64,000 nt of DNA from Anthracocystis setariae (lineage: Eukaryota; Basidiomycota; Ustilaginomycetes; Ustilaginales; Ustilaginaceae): the NCBI GenBank assembly GCA_928724745.1, contig CAKMXJ010000004.1, positions 62,001-126,000 on the forward strand, in the 5' to 3' direction. This document shows, in pieces, positions 1 through 11,646 of the stretch. Position 1 is the stretch's first letter. Each line of letters begins with the position of its first letter. The notes beneath the pieces were generated by a model. The model did not search any database and was not told the origin of the DNA. It saw only the letters and a program-made list of their open reading frames with translations. A program made the translations under genes and the position numbers.

Positions 1-309
1 CTCCATCCACTTGACTTGCACATTCTCCAATGAGTCGGGGGTATCGATGGCAAACGCGATCAAGATGACATGTGCTTGGGAGTAACTGAGTGGTCGAAGC
101 CTCTCGTACTCTTCTTGTCCGGCAGTATCCCAGAGTGCAAGTTGGACGGGTTTGCCATCGAGACGGATCTCGGCAACGTAGTTTTCGAAAATGGTGGGCT
201 CGTACTCTTGAGGGAATTCGCCAATGGCGAAAACGCAGAGAAGTGAGGTTTTGCCGCATGCACCATCGCCGACGATGACGAGCTTGCGACGGATCGGGGC
301 GGGTGCCAT
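1..309 (-). CDS. Rho-family small GTPase, Rho2-like (5' part, cut by window edge)
   Basis: The reading frame starts at the ATG at 309 and stays open to the window edge, giving the first 103 residues. The P-loop GDGACGKTS lies at residues 14-22, the effector segment YEPTIFENY at about 36-44 and the switch II motif [13 protein letters not shown] at 61-73. Rho-family GTPases are membrane-attached switches for cell-wall synthesis, actin and polarity. The stretch [19 protein letters not shown] followed by [15 protein letters not shown] resembles fission yeast Rho2 more than Rho1, Rho3 or Cdc42, so Rho2-like is inferred from memory of the family. The C-terminal prenylation motif is outside the window. 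No intron interrupts the visible part. The gene diverges from the mitochondrial RNA polymerase gene. Confidence 0.88.
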   Translation of the reverse strand, partial: MAPAPIRRKLVIVGDGACGKTSLLCVFAIGEFPQEYEPTIFENYVAEIRLDGKPVQLALWDTAGQEEYERLRPLSYSQAHVILIAFAIDTPDSLENVQVKWME

Positions 310-2046
310 GATGGGCTCTGTTGGCGAGATGGAGGCAGAAGTTTGGCCGATGGGTTGGCGCTGATCTGCTTGGAGGGGTTTGACGTGTTGGAATCGAAGG
401 TGAACCGAACGTTAGCGCAAAGAGCCGCCGCTGTCTAGGGTACGAATATGAATGCAAGTGATCGAGATTTGGTCGTTGGAATAGAAGATGATGGCACCAA
501 GGCGAATCGGATCGAGGTTCAAGGTGGAGCAAGATCTGCCAATAACGTACGGAGGCGGGTTGATCGACGACAAGGACGAAAGGCTGTTTGATCAGTTCAG
601 ATGTGTCGACTTAGACGGGATGGTGCAAGACGTCCAAGAAGATGGGTATGTATGTAACTGGCCAGGGCCGTCTGTTGGGAGCAAGCAGCTTGCATTCGTT
701 CTGCGCTCATTTAAGACCAAAAGTGCGAGCGGACGAGCGAACGAGTCGAGTCTCCACTCTTGAATTCCGACTTTGCCAGTCGGTTGAGCGGAACCCGATC
801 ATTGAATCGGCGCCTCCGTTGCAGCTGTTGTGCGCTTGGGGCTGTGCGTGCTAGAAAAAGAATCACGAATCGCTTCATTATTTTGGATTGCGGTTTGAAT
901 TCACGATGCAAGCCTCGTCAGCCCCAGCGGTTCCCTGCTCGCAGTATTGCTAAAGTATCACTGTACAGTACGTATGGTATACTGTGTACTGTTGAGCTAG
1001 CTCTCCAAACCATGTAGAGCGTCCTTCGCTTCAGTGGCACCAGCTTGACCTTGTTGACTCGGTTGATGCGTTCAGATGGCTGATAGTATGATGATTTCTG
1101 CGGCCGTTTCTTGGCAATACTGTATGGCCCGCAAACGAAGAGTCCAGCTTGATCTGCTGGCTCCGCTCTCTTACTTGGGCTATCAGGCCTTTGTGTTGCT
1201 CACTAATTGATCTTCCAAGTCCTGGTGTGAGGTTGATGTCAAGCTCGATCTGAATTCGCTTGTGTGTCCAGCTCGGGCTCTCATTTTGCTGCACAGATCG
1301 GTTTGGCGTACCAGCTACCCATGCTGCTTTTGTCCTCGGATGCGGAAAGTCGTCAGCGAGCATCTATCGTATCTGTCATAAGGTAGGTATCGGGATCGAG
1401 ACCAAAAAGGCCCGATGCGTATAAGTCGCGATTCAAACGGACTGATTCAACTGCAAAAGGCATGAAAAGAAAATTTCAGACCGCTGTGGCGCTTTTTTTT
1501 TCTTTCTTTCTGTTTTTCTTTTCTTTGCTGCGCTTCTGTGGAGGCGGTCTACATTTCCAAATTTTCAGAAGCACTTGCAGCAGCAGTCTAGGAAAAGAAG
1601 AAATGAATTGAATTTTTTTTTTTTCTCGTCTGGTTTGCGGTGGCCACGATCGTGTGGGCTCAATTTTCGCTTTTTGCTCTCAGTTTTTAGCAAAGAAAGT
1701 TTTTTTTTTTTTTTTTCCGGGTAGAAATCTTCTCATCAGCTTGCAAACTTTCCTATCCATCCAACAAGCACCTCTTTTCACTCCATACATAGCTCGCAAG
1801 TTTCATCGTTGATACACTCTCACGAGAATCATCGCATTCGACTCCGAATTGGATCGCATTCAGCTTGCTTTTTTCGCTGGTTGCAACGAGTGCCACCGAA
1901 GACAGGGACGGCACAACCGACTTGCTGACGCATCTTTCGGTTGTTCCGGACGACGTGCTTGTGGCACTTTCATAGCGTAGTCACAACGGCCAAGTTGGTT
2001 TCCATCTATCTCGTCTCCCCAACTTTGCCTTAGAACCGCTTACACC
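310..2046. promoter_or_regulatory. Divergent intergenic region, Rho-like GTPase / RPO41
   Basis: No convincing gene is seen. The region holds the 5' flanks of two divergent genes. A GTAC-rich palindromic block (CTGTACAG at 961-968 followed by related GTAC/TGTACTG copies to about 992) sits in the middle. Pyrimidine tracts precede RPO41: a T-run of 8 around 1493-1500, 12 T at 1613-1624 and 17 T at 1700-1716. Such tracts are common in smut 5' flanks and may be promoter or leader elements. Confidence 0.5.
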
Positions 2047-5000
2047 ATGATCGCCAAACGCGCATCCATGGTCCGTGGCTCATCGATGACCACCATCGCC
2101 TCTGCCTCATCAGCACGTTGGATGCGATATCCAGGCGTAGCGTGCGCTTGGTCACCTTCGCTGGCTCTCAGGCGATCACCCGCCGTGGCAAGCTCGAGCT
2201 TCAGCACAAATGGTCCCAGCAGTCAAGCAAGTCCTGCTGCTGAGCCACACCATGAGCCACACGATCAGCATCCGCCATCGACTTCCACTTCCGCTTCGGC
2301 CCTAGGCGACAACGCAGCCACTTCGTCCACCCCTCAAGCATCATCGTCCACATCAACGCCATCTTCTTCCACTTCCACTTCCGCACAGCGTACCGATCGT
2401 CGCCCGCGCTACATGGCCTATCCCTTTGCAACTGGCTCGCCACTCACACGCTTGCCCACTCCGCTACCTCCTGACGTGAGTGAGCACTCTGCCCATCTCA
2501 GAAAGCAGCTCTTCCCCAAAAATAAGAATGGTGCACTCCTTCCTGCCACAAAACCGGAAATGTACAACGCGGCCATGTCTCGTCTCTCCTTTGGCGACCT
2601 CTCGGGTCTCACAATGAGCAACAGCAATGAGACCTTCTATCCTGGTTCGAAAGCTGTCGAGTTCCTCGGCATCCTCAAAGCTTGTCTCGGAACTGGTCTC
2701 ATCAGTCGTGCGCACAAGGTTTTCACCGACCTCCGCAGCCAGGCCGCTGCTCGTACGCGCGAACTGTGGGAGCTTCGAAGCCGTCTTGCACAAGGCATCA
2801 TCGACCAGAGCGATGGGCAGCAGGATCTCGGCGAGCTCGCAGAGTACCACTCGCCCATCGAAGTGTGGACGTACAACTCCATGCTACAGGCGTACTTCCG
2901 CAAGGCGTATCAAGCAGAGTCCTTGGAGGGTACTTCCGAATGGCTCAACCGAGCTTGGGACCTATGGAGCGACATGGACAAGACCGTCACCTCGGCTCCG
3001 ATGGATGGACCTCCTTCTCCTGACCCAAAGCCCAATCCGGCTTCGTACGCCACAATGGCTAGAGGTGTCGTTGCACTGCAACGTTCCGGGCGCTACCCTT
3101 CTACAGCACCACCGTTGGATGAGTTGGTTCTATCCATCAAGCGCGCAAATTATGGTCTGGATACCATCTTGACTTCATCCGCATTCAACCTGGAGGCCGC
3201 CGAAGATTTGGACGTCAATGGTCCGCTTGGAAGCAAGAGCGTGGACCAGTCGCGGGAAGGCGAGGTCGATGCTGAGCTCGTTCTTCGTAGTTTGTCCAAA
3301 GTCGCCCAGCAGATGGGCGAAGACCATATCGTCGAGGAGCTCGAAACTGCTCAGCTGATCCTGAAGGGACGACTAGTCCTCTCCGAAGCTCAAAGTTCCG
3401 ACCAGGCATCCAAGGAAGAGGCTCTTGCCAACCTCCCAGAACTACGCCCCGTCAAGTCCACCTCCAAATCTAGCCGTTCCGGCAACAAGCCGGAGGATAC
3501 GGCCGACGAGATACCCTTCAACCTCGCTTCGCTCAAGGAGAATCTCTCCATAGTTCAAGAGGCACGTCGCGCCATCTCCGACCCTTACGAGCGTCAAAAG
3601 TGGCTCGAGCACAGCGCATTGGAAGCGGCAAGAAGGCGTCTTGAACATTCTGCCGAAAAGCTCGAGGAGCTTGGGCTGCAGACCACCGGCGCGCTCCAAT
3701 CCAAGCCTCTGCAAAAGTGGATGTGGGACTGGTACAATAAGCTTCAAGTCGTCCTTACAGAGGACCTTGCCAAGCTCGAAGTCGAAGCCAACAGCATTAA
3801 GTATGAGAAAGCTCATATGATGCCAACGGAGCAGCAGATTCTGCCGTTCTTGCGATTGCTTCCTGCCTCCAAGCTGGCTCTCATTACTATCTTGGAGTTG
3901 ATGCGCATGTGCGGAAATGCCGGCGCCGCGGATGGCATGAAGACGACCCGTGCCTTGCTGCAGGTCGGACGTGCGATTGAGATGGAGTACCACTCGGAGG
4001 TTGTGCGCAAGAATCCGCAGATCTTCAACAACGCGCACACAGCTCAAATCGCTCTCCGCAAGCGCGGTCTCATCGATTTTGCCGTTCGTCGTGAGATCAA
4101 GGAGTGGCAGTCGCAACAGGAGGAACAGGGCGTTCTTTCATCGATCCCTAAGTGGACGCAGCCCGTTCGAGCACGAGTGGGAGCCTACCTCGTCGTGCAT
4201 CTCATGAAGGTAGCCACTGTTCACCGCAAAGAGACCGACTCTGACGGTGTTTTGTGGGAGGAGGATCAGCCCGCGTTCTACTCGACCTACCAGTACCTGG
4301 GCGGCAAGAGGCTTGGTGTCATCAGACTCAACGAAGTCATTGCTAAGCGACTGGATAAGGACTCGATTCAGGAGACACTTCATCCTCGCCACCTTCCCAT
4401 GCTTGTGCCCCCGAAGCCATGGACCTCGCACGACTCCGGAGGATACTACTCTGTTCGCCAGAGCGCCATGCGCTTCAAGGATTCCGCCGAGCAAGGCTCA
4501 TACCTCCGAGAGGCCTCCGATAAAGGCAAACTCGACACCGTCCTCGCCGCCCTCGACGTTCTTGGCAACACATCCTGGAAGATTAACAAGCCCATTTTCG
4601 ACGTCATGCTCCAAGTGTGGAACTCTGGTAAAAGCATTGCCGACATGCCACCCGTCGAGATGGAAACACCGGAGCCTCAAAAGCCTGAAAATTACGACCA
4701 CGACATCAAAGCTCGTTCCATCTACCTCCAACGTTTGAAGCAATGGAACCAGCAACGCGCCTCGTACCACTCTCAGCGTTGCGAAGTCAATTACAAGCTC
4801 GAGATCGCTCGTGCTTACATCGGTGAGCGATTCTACTTCCCACACAACATGGACTTCCGTGGCCGAGCCTACCCCATGCCACCGCATCTCAACCACATCG
4901 GAGACGATCTCTGCCGTGGTCTGTTGCTGTTTGCGGACGCTAAACCGCTCGGGAAAGCTGGTTTGAGGTGGCTTAGGATTCATGTTTCCAATGTGTATGG

Positions 5001-6600
5001 GTACGATAAGGCAAGTTTCGGAGAGAGAGAGCAGTTTGCGATCGATCACGAGGCCGATATTCGTGACAGCGTTGAGCGTCCCTTGGACGGAAACCAGTGG
5101 TGGCTCAAAGCTGATGACCCCTGGCAGTGTCTTGCTGCCTGTATCGAGCTTAAGGCGGCCCTTGACCACCCCGAGGGCCCTCAAGCCTACGAGAGCAGCC
5201 TTCCAGTCCACCAAGACGGCACCTGCAACGGTCTTCAGCACTACGCCGCCCTCGGTGGTGACTTGGCGGGAGCCAAGCAAGTCAATCTTTCGCGTGGTGA
5301 TAAGCCTGCCGATGTCTATTCTGGTGTCGCAGACCTCGTCATCCAAGTTCTCAACGAAGAAGCTGCCAAAGGCGATCGCATGGCAACCGTCCTGCAAGGC
5401 AAAGTCACTCGAAAAGTCGTCAAGCAGACTGTTATGACCACGGTTTACGGAGTCACCTTCATTGGCGCAAAAAACCAGGTCATGCGCCAACTCGCCGACC
5501 GTGGTGACGTCCCTGCCGAAGATCTCTTCTTCGCTGCCTCCTACCTCGCCAAAATCATCATGTCCTGCATCGGAAACCTCTTCACTGGCGCGCAGAAGAT
5601 TCAAGATTGGCTCAGCTTCTCTGCCAAAGTCATCGCCAAATCCATCCCCGCTCAACGACTCGAAGAAGCGACTAAGCCCTATGTGCCTTCCGTGTCAAAC
5701 ACCCGTCGTGCCGAAGCAAGGGGATATTCGCGCGATCCAGCTAAGGCGGATCGAATCGTCAAGGAGCAAATGACGTCTGTCATTTGGACCACCGCCCTCG
5801 GTCTGCCGGTCGTGCAGCCATATCGAAAGTCCAAGAAGCGCCAGATCTCTACCGCCATGCAAACTGTGTTTATTCACGACCCACTCTCGAACAACGAGGT
5901 TTCCCCTGCCAAGCAAGCTTCTGCTTTCCCACCCAACTTCATCCATTCGCTGGATGCAACGCACATGATCCTCACCGCGCTCGAGTGTCAAAATGCCGAG
6001 CTCACGTTCGCATCAGTTCACGACTCGTATTGGACGCACGCTGCAGACATCGACACGATGAGCGACATCATCAGGCAGACGTTCGTTCGCCTTCACTCGC
6101 AGGACATCTTGGGCGAATTGAGGAAGGAGTTCTTGGACAGGTACGAAGGGTTCAAGGTGCCCGTCGTGTCGCTGCAAAGTTCTCGCAGGGGAAAGAAGGG
6201 ATCGAAAGGGGACGCGACTGGAGACTCTCCTTCTGCTGCTGATATTGACGTGGTTCTGCAGGTACCGGAAGAGCAGCTCGCCAAGCTGAACGGGAAGGAA
6301 GAGGAGATGGTTGTTTCCCGGTCAGCCAAGGCTTCTGATGCCGATGCCGATGCCGATGCTGAGGAAGCTTCGGGCGAGGTCGTCGAAGATGATGTTGACG
6401 CCGAACTCGCTGAAGGAGAAGAGGAGATCGAAAAGCCGAAGAAGAAGAGTGGCAAGAAGTCCAAGAAGGATAAGGATGCAGAGTGGGAGACCAAGTTCAA
6501 GGCCAAGTTTGTTGATTTGAAGGATGTCTTGCCACCTATTCCGGCCAAGGGATCCTTTGACGTCAACGAGATCAAGGGTTCGTTGTACTTTTTCTCTTAA
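2047..6600 (+). CDS. RPO41: Mitochondrial DNA-directed RNA polymerase (T7-like)
   Basis: One uninterrupted frame of 1517 codons encodes the single-subunit polymerase that transcribes mitochondrial DNA. The N-terminus is rich in Arg, Ser and Ala with few acidic residues, as expected of a mitochondrial presequence, followed by a Ser/Thr/Pro linker and an alpha-helical, PPR-like N-terminal domain. The polymerase core is clear: MDFRGRAYPMPP around 935-946, HQDGTCNGLQHY with catalytic Asp1057, the O-helix motif RKVVKQTVMTTVYG at 1122-1135 and HDSYW with catalytic Asp1326. The protein ends in YFFS, the aromatic C-terminal foot typical of the family. An Ala/Asp/Glu- and Lys-rich insertion (about residues 1379-1488) separates the palm from this foot. 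It converges on the dioxygenase gene, 145 bp away. Confidence 0.97.
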   Translation: MIAKRASMVRGSSMTTIASASSARWMRYPGVACAWSPSLALRRSPAVASSSFSTNGPSSQASPAAEPHHEPHDQHPPSTSTSASALGDNAATSSTPQASSSTSTPSSSTSTSAQRTDRRPRYMAYPFATGSPLTRLPTPLPPDVSEHSAHLRKQLFPKNKNGALLPATKPEMYNAAMSRLSFGDLSGLTMSNSNETFYPGSKAVEFLGILKACLGTGLISRAHKVFTDLRSQAAARTRELWELRSRLAQGIIDQSDGQQDLGELAEYHSPIEVWTYNSMLQAYFRKAYQAESLEGTSEWLNRAWDLWSDMDKTVTSAPMDGPPSPDPKPNPASYATMARGVVALQRSGRYPSTAPPLDELVLSIKRANYGLDTILTSSAFNLEAAEDLDVNGPLGSKSVDQSREGEVDAELVLRSLSKVAQQMGEDHIVEELETAQLILKGRLVLSEAQSSDQASKEEALANLPELRPVKSTSKSSRSGNKPEDTADEIPFNLASLKENLSIVQEARRAISDPYERQKWLEHSALEAARRRLEHSAEKLEELGLQTTGALQSKPLQKWMWDWYNKLQVVLTEDLAKLEVEANSIKYEKAHMMPTEQQILPFLRLLPASKLALITILELMRMCGNAGAADGMKTTRALLQVGRAIEMEYHSEVVRKNPQIFNNAHTAQIALRKRGLIDFAVRREIKEWQSQQEEQGVLSSIPKWTQPVRARVGAYLVVHLMKVATVHRKETDSDGVLWEEDQPAFYSTYQYLGGKRLGVIRLNEVIAKRLDKDSIQETLHPRHLPMLVPPKPWTSHDSGGYYSVRQSAMRFKDSAEQGSYLREASDKGKLDTVLAALDVLGNTSWKINKPIFDVMLQVWNSGKSIADMPPVEMETPEPQKPENYDHDIKARSIYLQRLKQWNQQRASYHSQRCEVNYKLEIARAYIGERFYFPHNMDFRGRAYPMPPHLNHIGDDLCRGLLLFADAKPLGKAGLRWLRIHVSNVYGYDKASFGEREQFAIDHEADIRDSVERPLDGNQWWLKADDPWQCLAACIELKAALDHPEGPQAYESSLPVHQDGTCNGLQHYAALGGDLAGAKQVNLSRGDKPADVYSGVADLVIQVLNEEAAKGDRMATVLQGKVTRKVVKQTVMTTVYGVTFIGAKNQVMRQLADRGDVPAEDLFFAASYLAKIIMSCIGNLFTGAQKIQDWLSFSAKVIAKSIPAQRLEEATKPYVPSVSNTRRAEARGYSRDPAKADRIVKEQMTSVIWTTALGLPVVQPYRKSKKRQISTAMQTVFIHDPLSNNEVSPAKQASAFPPNFIHSLDATHMILTALECQNAELTFASVHDSYWTHAADIDTMSDIIRQTFVRLHSQDILGELRKEFLDRYEGFKVPVVSLQSSRRGKKGSKGDATGDSPSAADIDVVLQVPEEQLAKLNGKEEEMVVSRSAKASDADADADAEEASGEVVEDDVDAELAEGEEEIEKPKKKSGKKSKKDKDAEWETKFKAKFVDLKDVLPPIPAKGSFDVNEIKGSLYFFS

Positions 6601-6745
6601 ACCGTCGTTGCTTTCACAAAACATTCACACATATAGACTTGATCCCTTTGCAATTGTATGCGTAATCTCACCCGTCATCCTTCGGATCGTGTGCTTTTTG
6701 ACCTTTTGAGCAATAGACTCTGATAGAATTGCGAATGGTACTAAC

Positions 6746-8128
6746 TTAAGTGCGGATCGGCTCATTCAAGTCGAGGTAAGAGCGCTGGTCCCAAAGACTC
6801 GCAACGAGTTTTCTCGGGCCTTCCCAGGGTGTTCTTGCATGCTGCACCGCGAGATTGTCAATGACTAAAACGTCACCGACCTCCCACTCGACGTGGGCCT
6901 GGAGCTGTTCGGTGAGACGGTGGGCTTCTTCGAGCCATTCCAGCGGGATTGGCTCGTCCTCTTCGTCGTGACCAAGCGGGGTTGGGAAGGAGGGAGGAGG
7001 GAAGAAGTCTTTCTTCTTTTCAGAGTAGTGTGGCGGATGCAGACACCCATGCTCTTTTGAATAGGCGAACCGGTTGCCAATGTTGTTGAAATAAGTCGGC
7101 TTCCGCAGGGTGGGATGGACACGAATGCCAGGTACTCTTTGATAGACGTTGATTGATCCATCAGGTAGCCAGGTCCATGAGAATCCTCTTTCTTGCCACG
7201 CTCCCGGCTTGCCGCCTTCATTGCTGGCGCTTGTCTCTAGCTCGGACGAACCCCAACCGCCTTCTCGAGCAAGATCACGAACTTTGTCCTCAACCAGACG
7301 CCTCTTTTCTTGTTCTGACAATTTGTCTAGATCAACATTATCTTGAGCGTCAGGACCGAACGAGTCTGCGTTGAACACCGAGTTGCCCTGTACACTTCCT
7401 TGTACCCTTTCCCTGGGATGATGGATGACAAACGTCAGACCTCTCTTCTCCATCTTCTGCACGAAGCCTGGCGCCCTCTGCTTTAGTCGATCGTGTAGCG
7501 CCAGGCTATTTACAATGGGCGTTTGGCCGCCTTTGGTTGGGGCGGACAAACAGCAAAAGGCGATGACCGAGGGATAATGCGTGCTAAGACCATACTCGTT
7601 GTGCGAGCCAATGCTTTGGGAGGGCGGACCTTCGTTAGCGGTAGCAACGTTGGGCGCGAGTTGGGAACGAATGACCATAAGACCTTTGTCCACGTGCGGA
7701 GTTAAAAGGTTGTACCTGTCAGCGCCGGTGGAGGACTGCGAGGAGCCAGAGAGGGCTTGCATGAAGTCGCTAAAGCCTTGCGCATCTCGGATGGGTAGAC
7801 CTTTGAAGTGGATCGCGCCGGCATTTGCGTCCATCAGTTGCTGCAGCTTTGATGGTAGGTAGGAAGTGCCGGGCGAAGGCGCCAATGGCTTGACAGCATC
7901 TTGGAGTTGTGCTGATGAAAGTGGCGACGTGGGACGGAGGATCAACGGGAAAGTAACCAGTGGCTCATCGGGATCATTTTGAACGAGCTTGAGTCGTCTT
8001 TGGTAGGGTTCTGACGAGGGTTCGAAGGGCAGCTCTGAGCCCAACAGCTCGGTCGTGATTGTACTAGGCTGCTTGGAGCTCGAGATGGACGCTGGTTCGG
8101 GAGACGGGGTGACAGCAACTGGAGCCAT
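6746..8128 (-). CDS. TauD/TfdA-type Fe(II)/2-oxoglutarate-dependent dioxygenase
   Basis: A 460-residue intronless protein with the jelly-roll dioxygenase signature. The proximal iron ligands are His176 and Glu178 in SHNEYGLSTHYP, and the distal His430 lies in DNLAVQHARTPWEGPR, followed by Arg439 which in this family binds 2-oxoglutarate. In TauD and clavaminate-synthase-like enzymes the carboxylate ligand is Asp or Glu, so Glu is acceptable. Enzymes of this family hydroxylate or decarboxylate small substrates, for example sulfonates, trimethyllysine or amino-acid derivatives; the substrate cannot be told from sequence. The first ~45 residues are Ser/Pro-rich with no obvious signal peptide. 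The ATG at 8128 is the first in frame. Neighbouring genes do not suggest a pathway. Confidence 0.85.
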   Translation of the reverse strand: MAPVAVTPSPEPASISSSKQPSTITTELLGSELPFEPSSEPYQRRLKLVQNDPDEPLVTFPLILRPTSPLSSAQLQDAVKPLAPSPGTSYLPSKLQQLMDANAGAIHFKGLPIRDAQGFSDFMQALSGSSQSSTGADRYNLLTPHVDKGLMVIRSQLAPNVATANEGPPSQSIGSHNEYGLSTHYPSVIAFCCLSAPTKGGQTPIVNSLALHDRLKQRAPGFVQKMEKRGLTFVIHHPRERVQGSVQGNSVFNADSFGPDAQDNVDLDKLSEQEKRRLVEDKVRDLAREGGWGSSELETSASNEGGKPGAWQERGFSWTWLPDGSINVYQRVPGIRVHPTLRKPTYFNNIGNRFAYSKEHGCLHPPHYSEKKKDFFPPPSFPTPLGHDEEDEPIPLEWLEEAHRLTEQLQAHVEWEVGDVLVIDNLAVQHARTPWEGPRKLVASLWDQRSYLDLNEPIRT

Positions 8129-9952
8129 TACGAAAGTGCTACTTGGACGATGTGGTGGTTGAACACGTTTCGATGCTGGTGGAAATCAATTTATCATTCA
8201 TATATCTTCCGAACAGCTCATGTTGGCTGGAGGTAACACCGAGATTCTGCCACTTACAGTAGGTTCGATGGTCCTTGCGCGGTAGCGATATAGCTGGTGG
8301 TCATGACATCTCGTGTAGTTTAGTGGAAAGCACGCCATGTTCGGGTGGAGCCTCGGCGCGGGACAACCTGTCAAACAACCTGTCGGTGATTGCGAATCGT
8401 CATCGGTCGATTGCTCATCCCGATCTTGGCAATGTGATCCACCAATGCAATACAATGTTATGGCGTCAGAATATAAACAAAAGGGAGAGACGTAGAACAG
8501 AGCCGCTTTCTTCCGGCAAACCATCTAGCGTAGAGTGCCGTATAGATCCAAACGGAACCCGTACCTTTCCGGAAAGATGGATGAGGTCGAAGCATGGATC
8601 GTCAAGGGTGATGCAGGGTCGCATCACATGCATGAAGTTGAGTGTGAACGTTCAGTGCTGAACAATTCAGCAGCTATGCTTTGGAATCTTTCAATGACGG
8701 CTTTGGTGAATGCTTCTGCTTCACTATCCTTCGCACTTCAGCTGCTTGTGTGTGCTACAGCAGATGAGCTACCCTTTGCCGACGCCAATGGCTGCATCCC
8801 GCTTGACGCTCGCTTTCAACCGGTTTGGACTTGATGTGACCGGAGCCCTAGAAGCAAAGGGTTTGAGGGTTCCAGGCGGCCTAAGCGGTCGTTGGCAGTA
8901 CAGTAGACATGCAAAGTTGGAACTGTGTTGATCCGCTTGTTCGACAGGTGCGAACGAGGTTGTCTCCGTGAATCGGAAAGATCCTTGTACGGCAACATCC
9001 GTTGTGGCTCGACACAGTTTCCCGAATCGTATCCTCCTTCCCACCGGACGGCTGTCCCGTACCGCAATCGTCTGCGATTCGCATTTGTGGAGAAGAGGTC
9101 AGTATTCACACTGCGAACCGGTAAAGACGCTATTATGGAGCACACATGACGCCCACCTGCTTGTCCGTCGGGGTCACTGCATCGTTTGTATTGAAACACC
9201 TGTGACCCTGTTCCCTCCGGTGTAATGGTTTGGTTTTGACGAACGGCTGCTGGCCCGACTCCTTTTCTCGGCCGCAATCCAAGCAGCAACCGCAGTCATC
9301 CCAACAAATCTCCCTCCTTTTGAGAAAAGAGACAAAAAAAAAAGACTCACCGAAGAATCAGCGAACATCCAGGATAGATGTCGGCGTAACTGATCTGTGA
9401 ATGATAAGCTTGCAGAGCTCTAATTTGAACATCGCAGAAGACAAATGCGATTTGGGATTAAAACATAATAAAAAATAAATAAAAAGATGGGATTAGAGAA
9501 GGGTAAGCTCCACATAAATTTGTTATTGGAAACGGATGGAACGATGATTTGGATTTGTATTGGTAGCTTGGTGCAAAGCTGCACGCATTTCAATTTGAAT
9601 TACCGCCGCCAAGGTGGTCGGACCAACGTGGATCAGAGAACGCACTGCACTCTCTGTGTAATTTCCGAGAGCTTCTTCAGAACCGCGCGGTGTGCGGTCA
9701 GGCCAAGCAAGATTGATTCACATCGGATTTGGCAGAGTGTCAGAAGAAAGCGGCGAGCAGCTGGCTGATCGATTATTCGCGCTGTAGTGTCTGTGTGGAT
9801 GTGGGTGCAAAGGGAGCTAGCTGTTCAGGCAGAGGCATCCCTGCTCATCGACAGAAACAGACAAAACCAAGCCGCTGTCATCGTCCGCCTTCCTTCCGCT
9901 CCACCATCGAACTTCTTCTTCGTATCCACCTTCCAAAAGCCAATCATCCACA
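8129..9952. promoter_or_regulatory. Divergent intergenic region, dioxygenase / GAPDH
   Basis: About 1.8 kb without a supportable gene; short frames present here show no recognisable domain. It contains the upstream region of the highly expressed GAPDH gene. An A-run lies near 9334-9343 and an A-rich stretch at about 9464-9484. The leader just before the GAPDH ATG (9850-9952) is C/T- and A-rich, as expected of a fungal 5' UTR. Confidence 0.4.

Positions 9953-11646
<1,694 letters not shown>

Noticed and set aside
4498..5655. 385-codon open frame antisense to RPO41
   Set aside because: It lies opposite the conserved polymerase core and has no recognisable motif; antisense frames of this length are common in GC-rich fungal genes.
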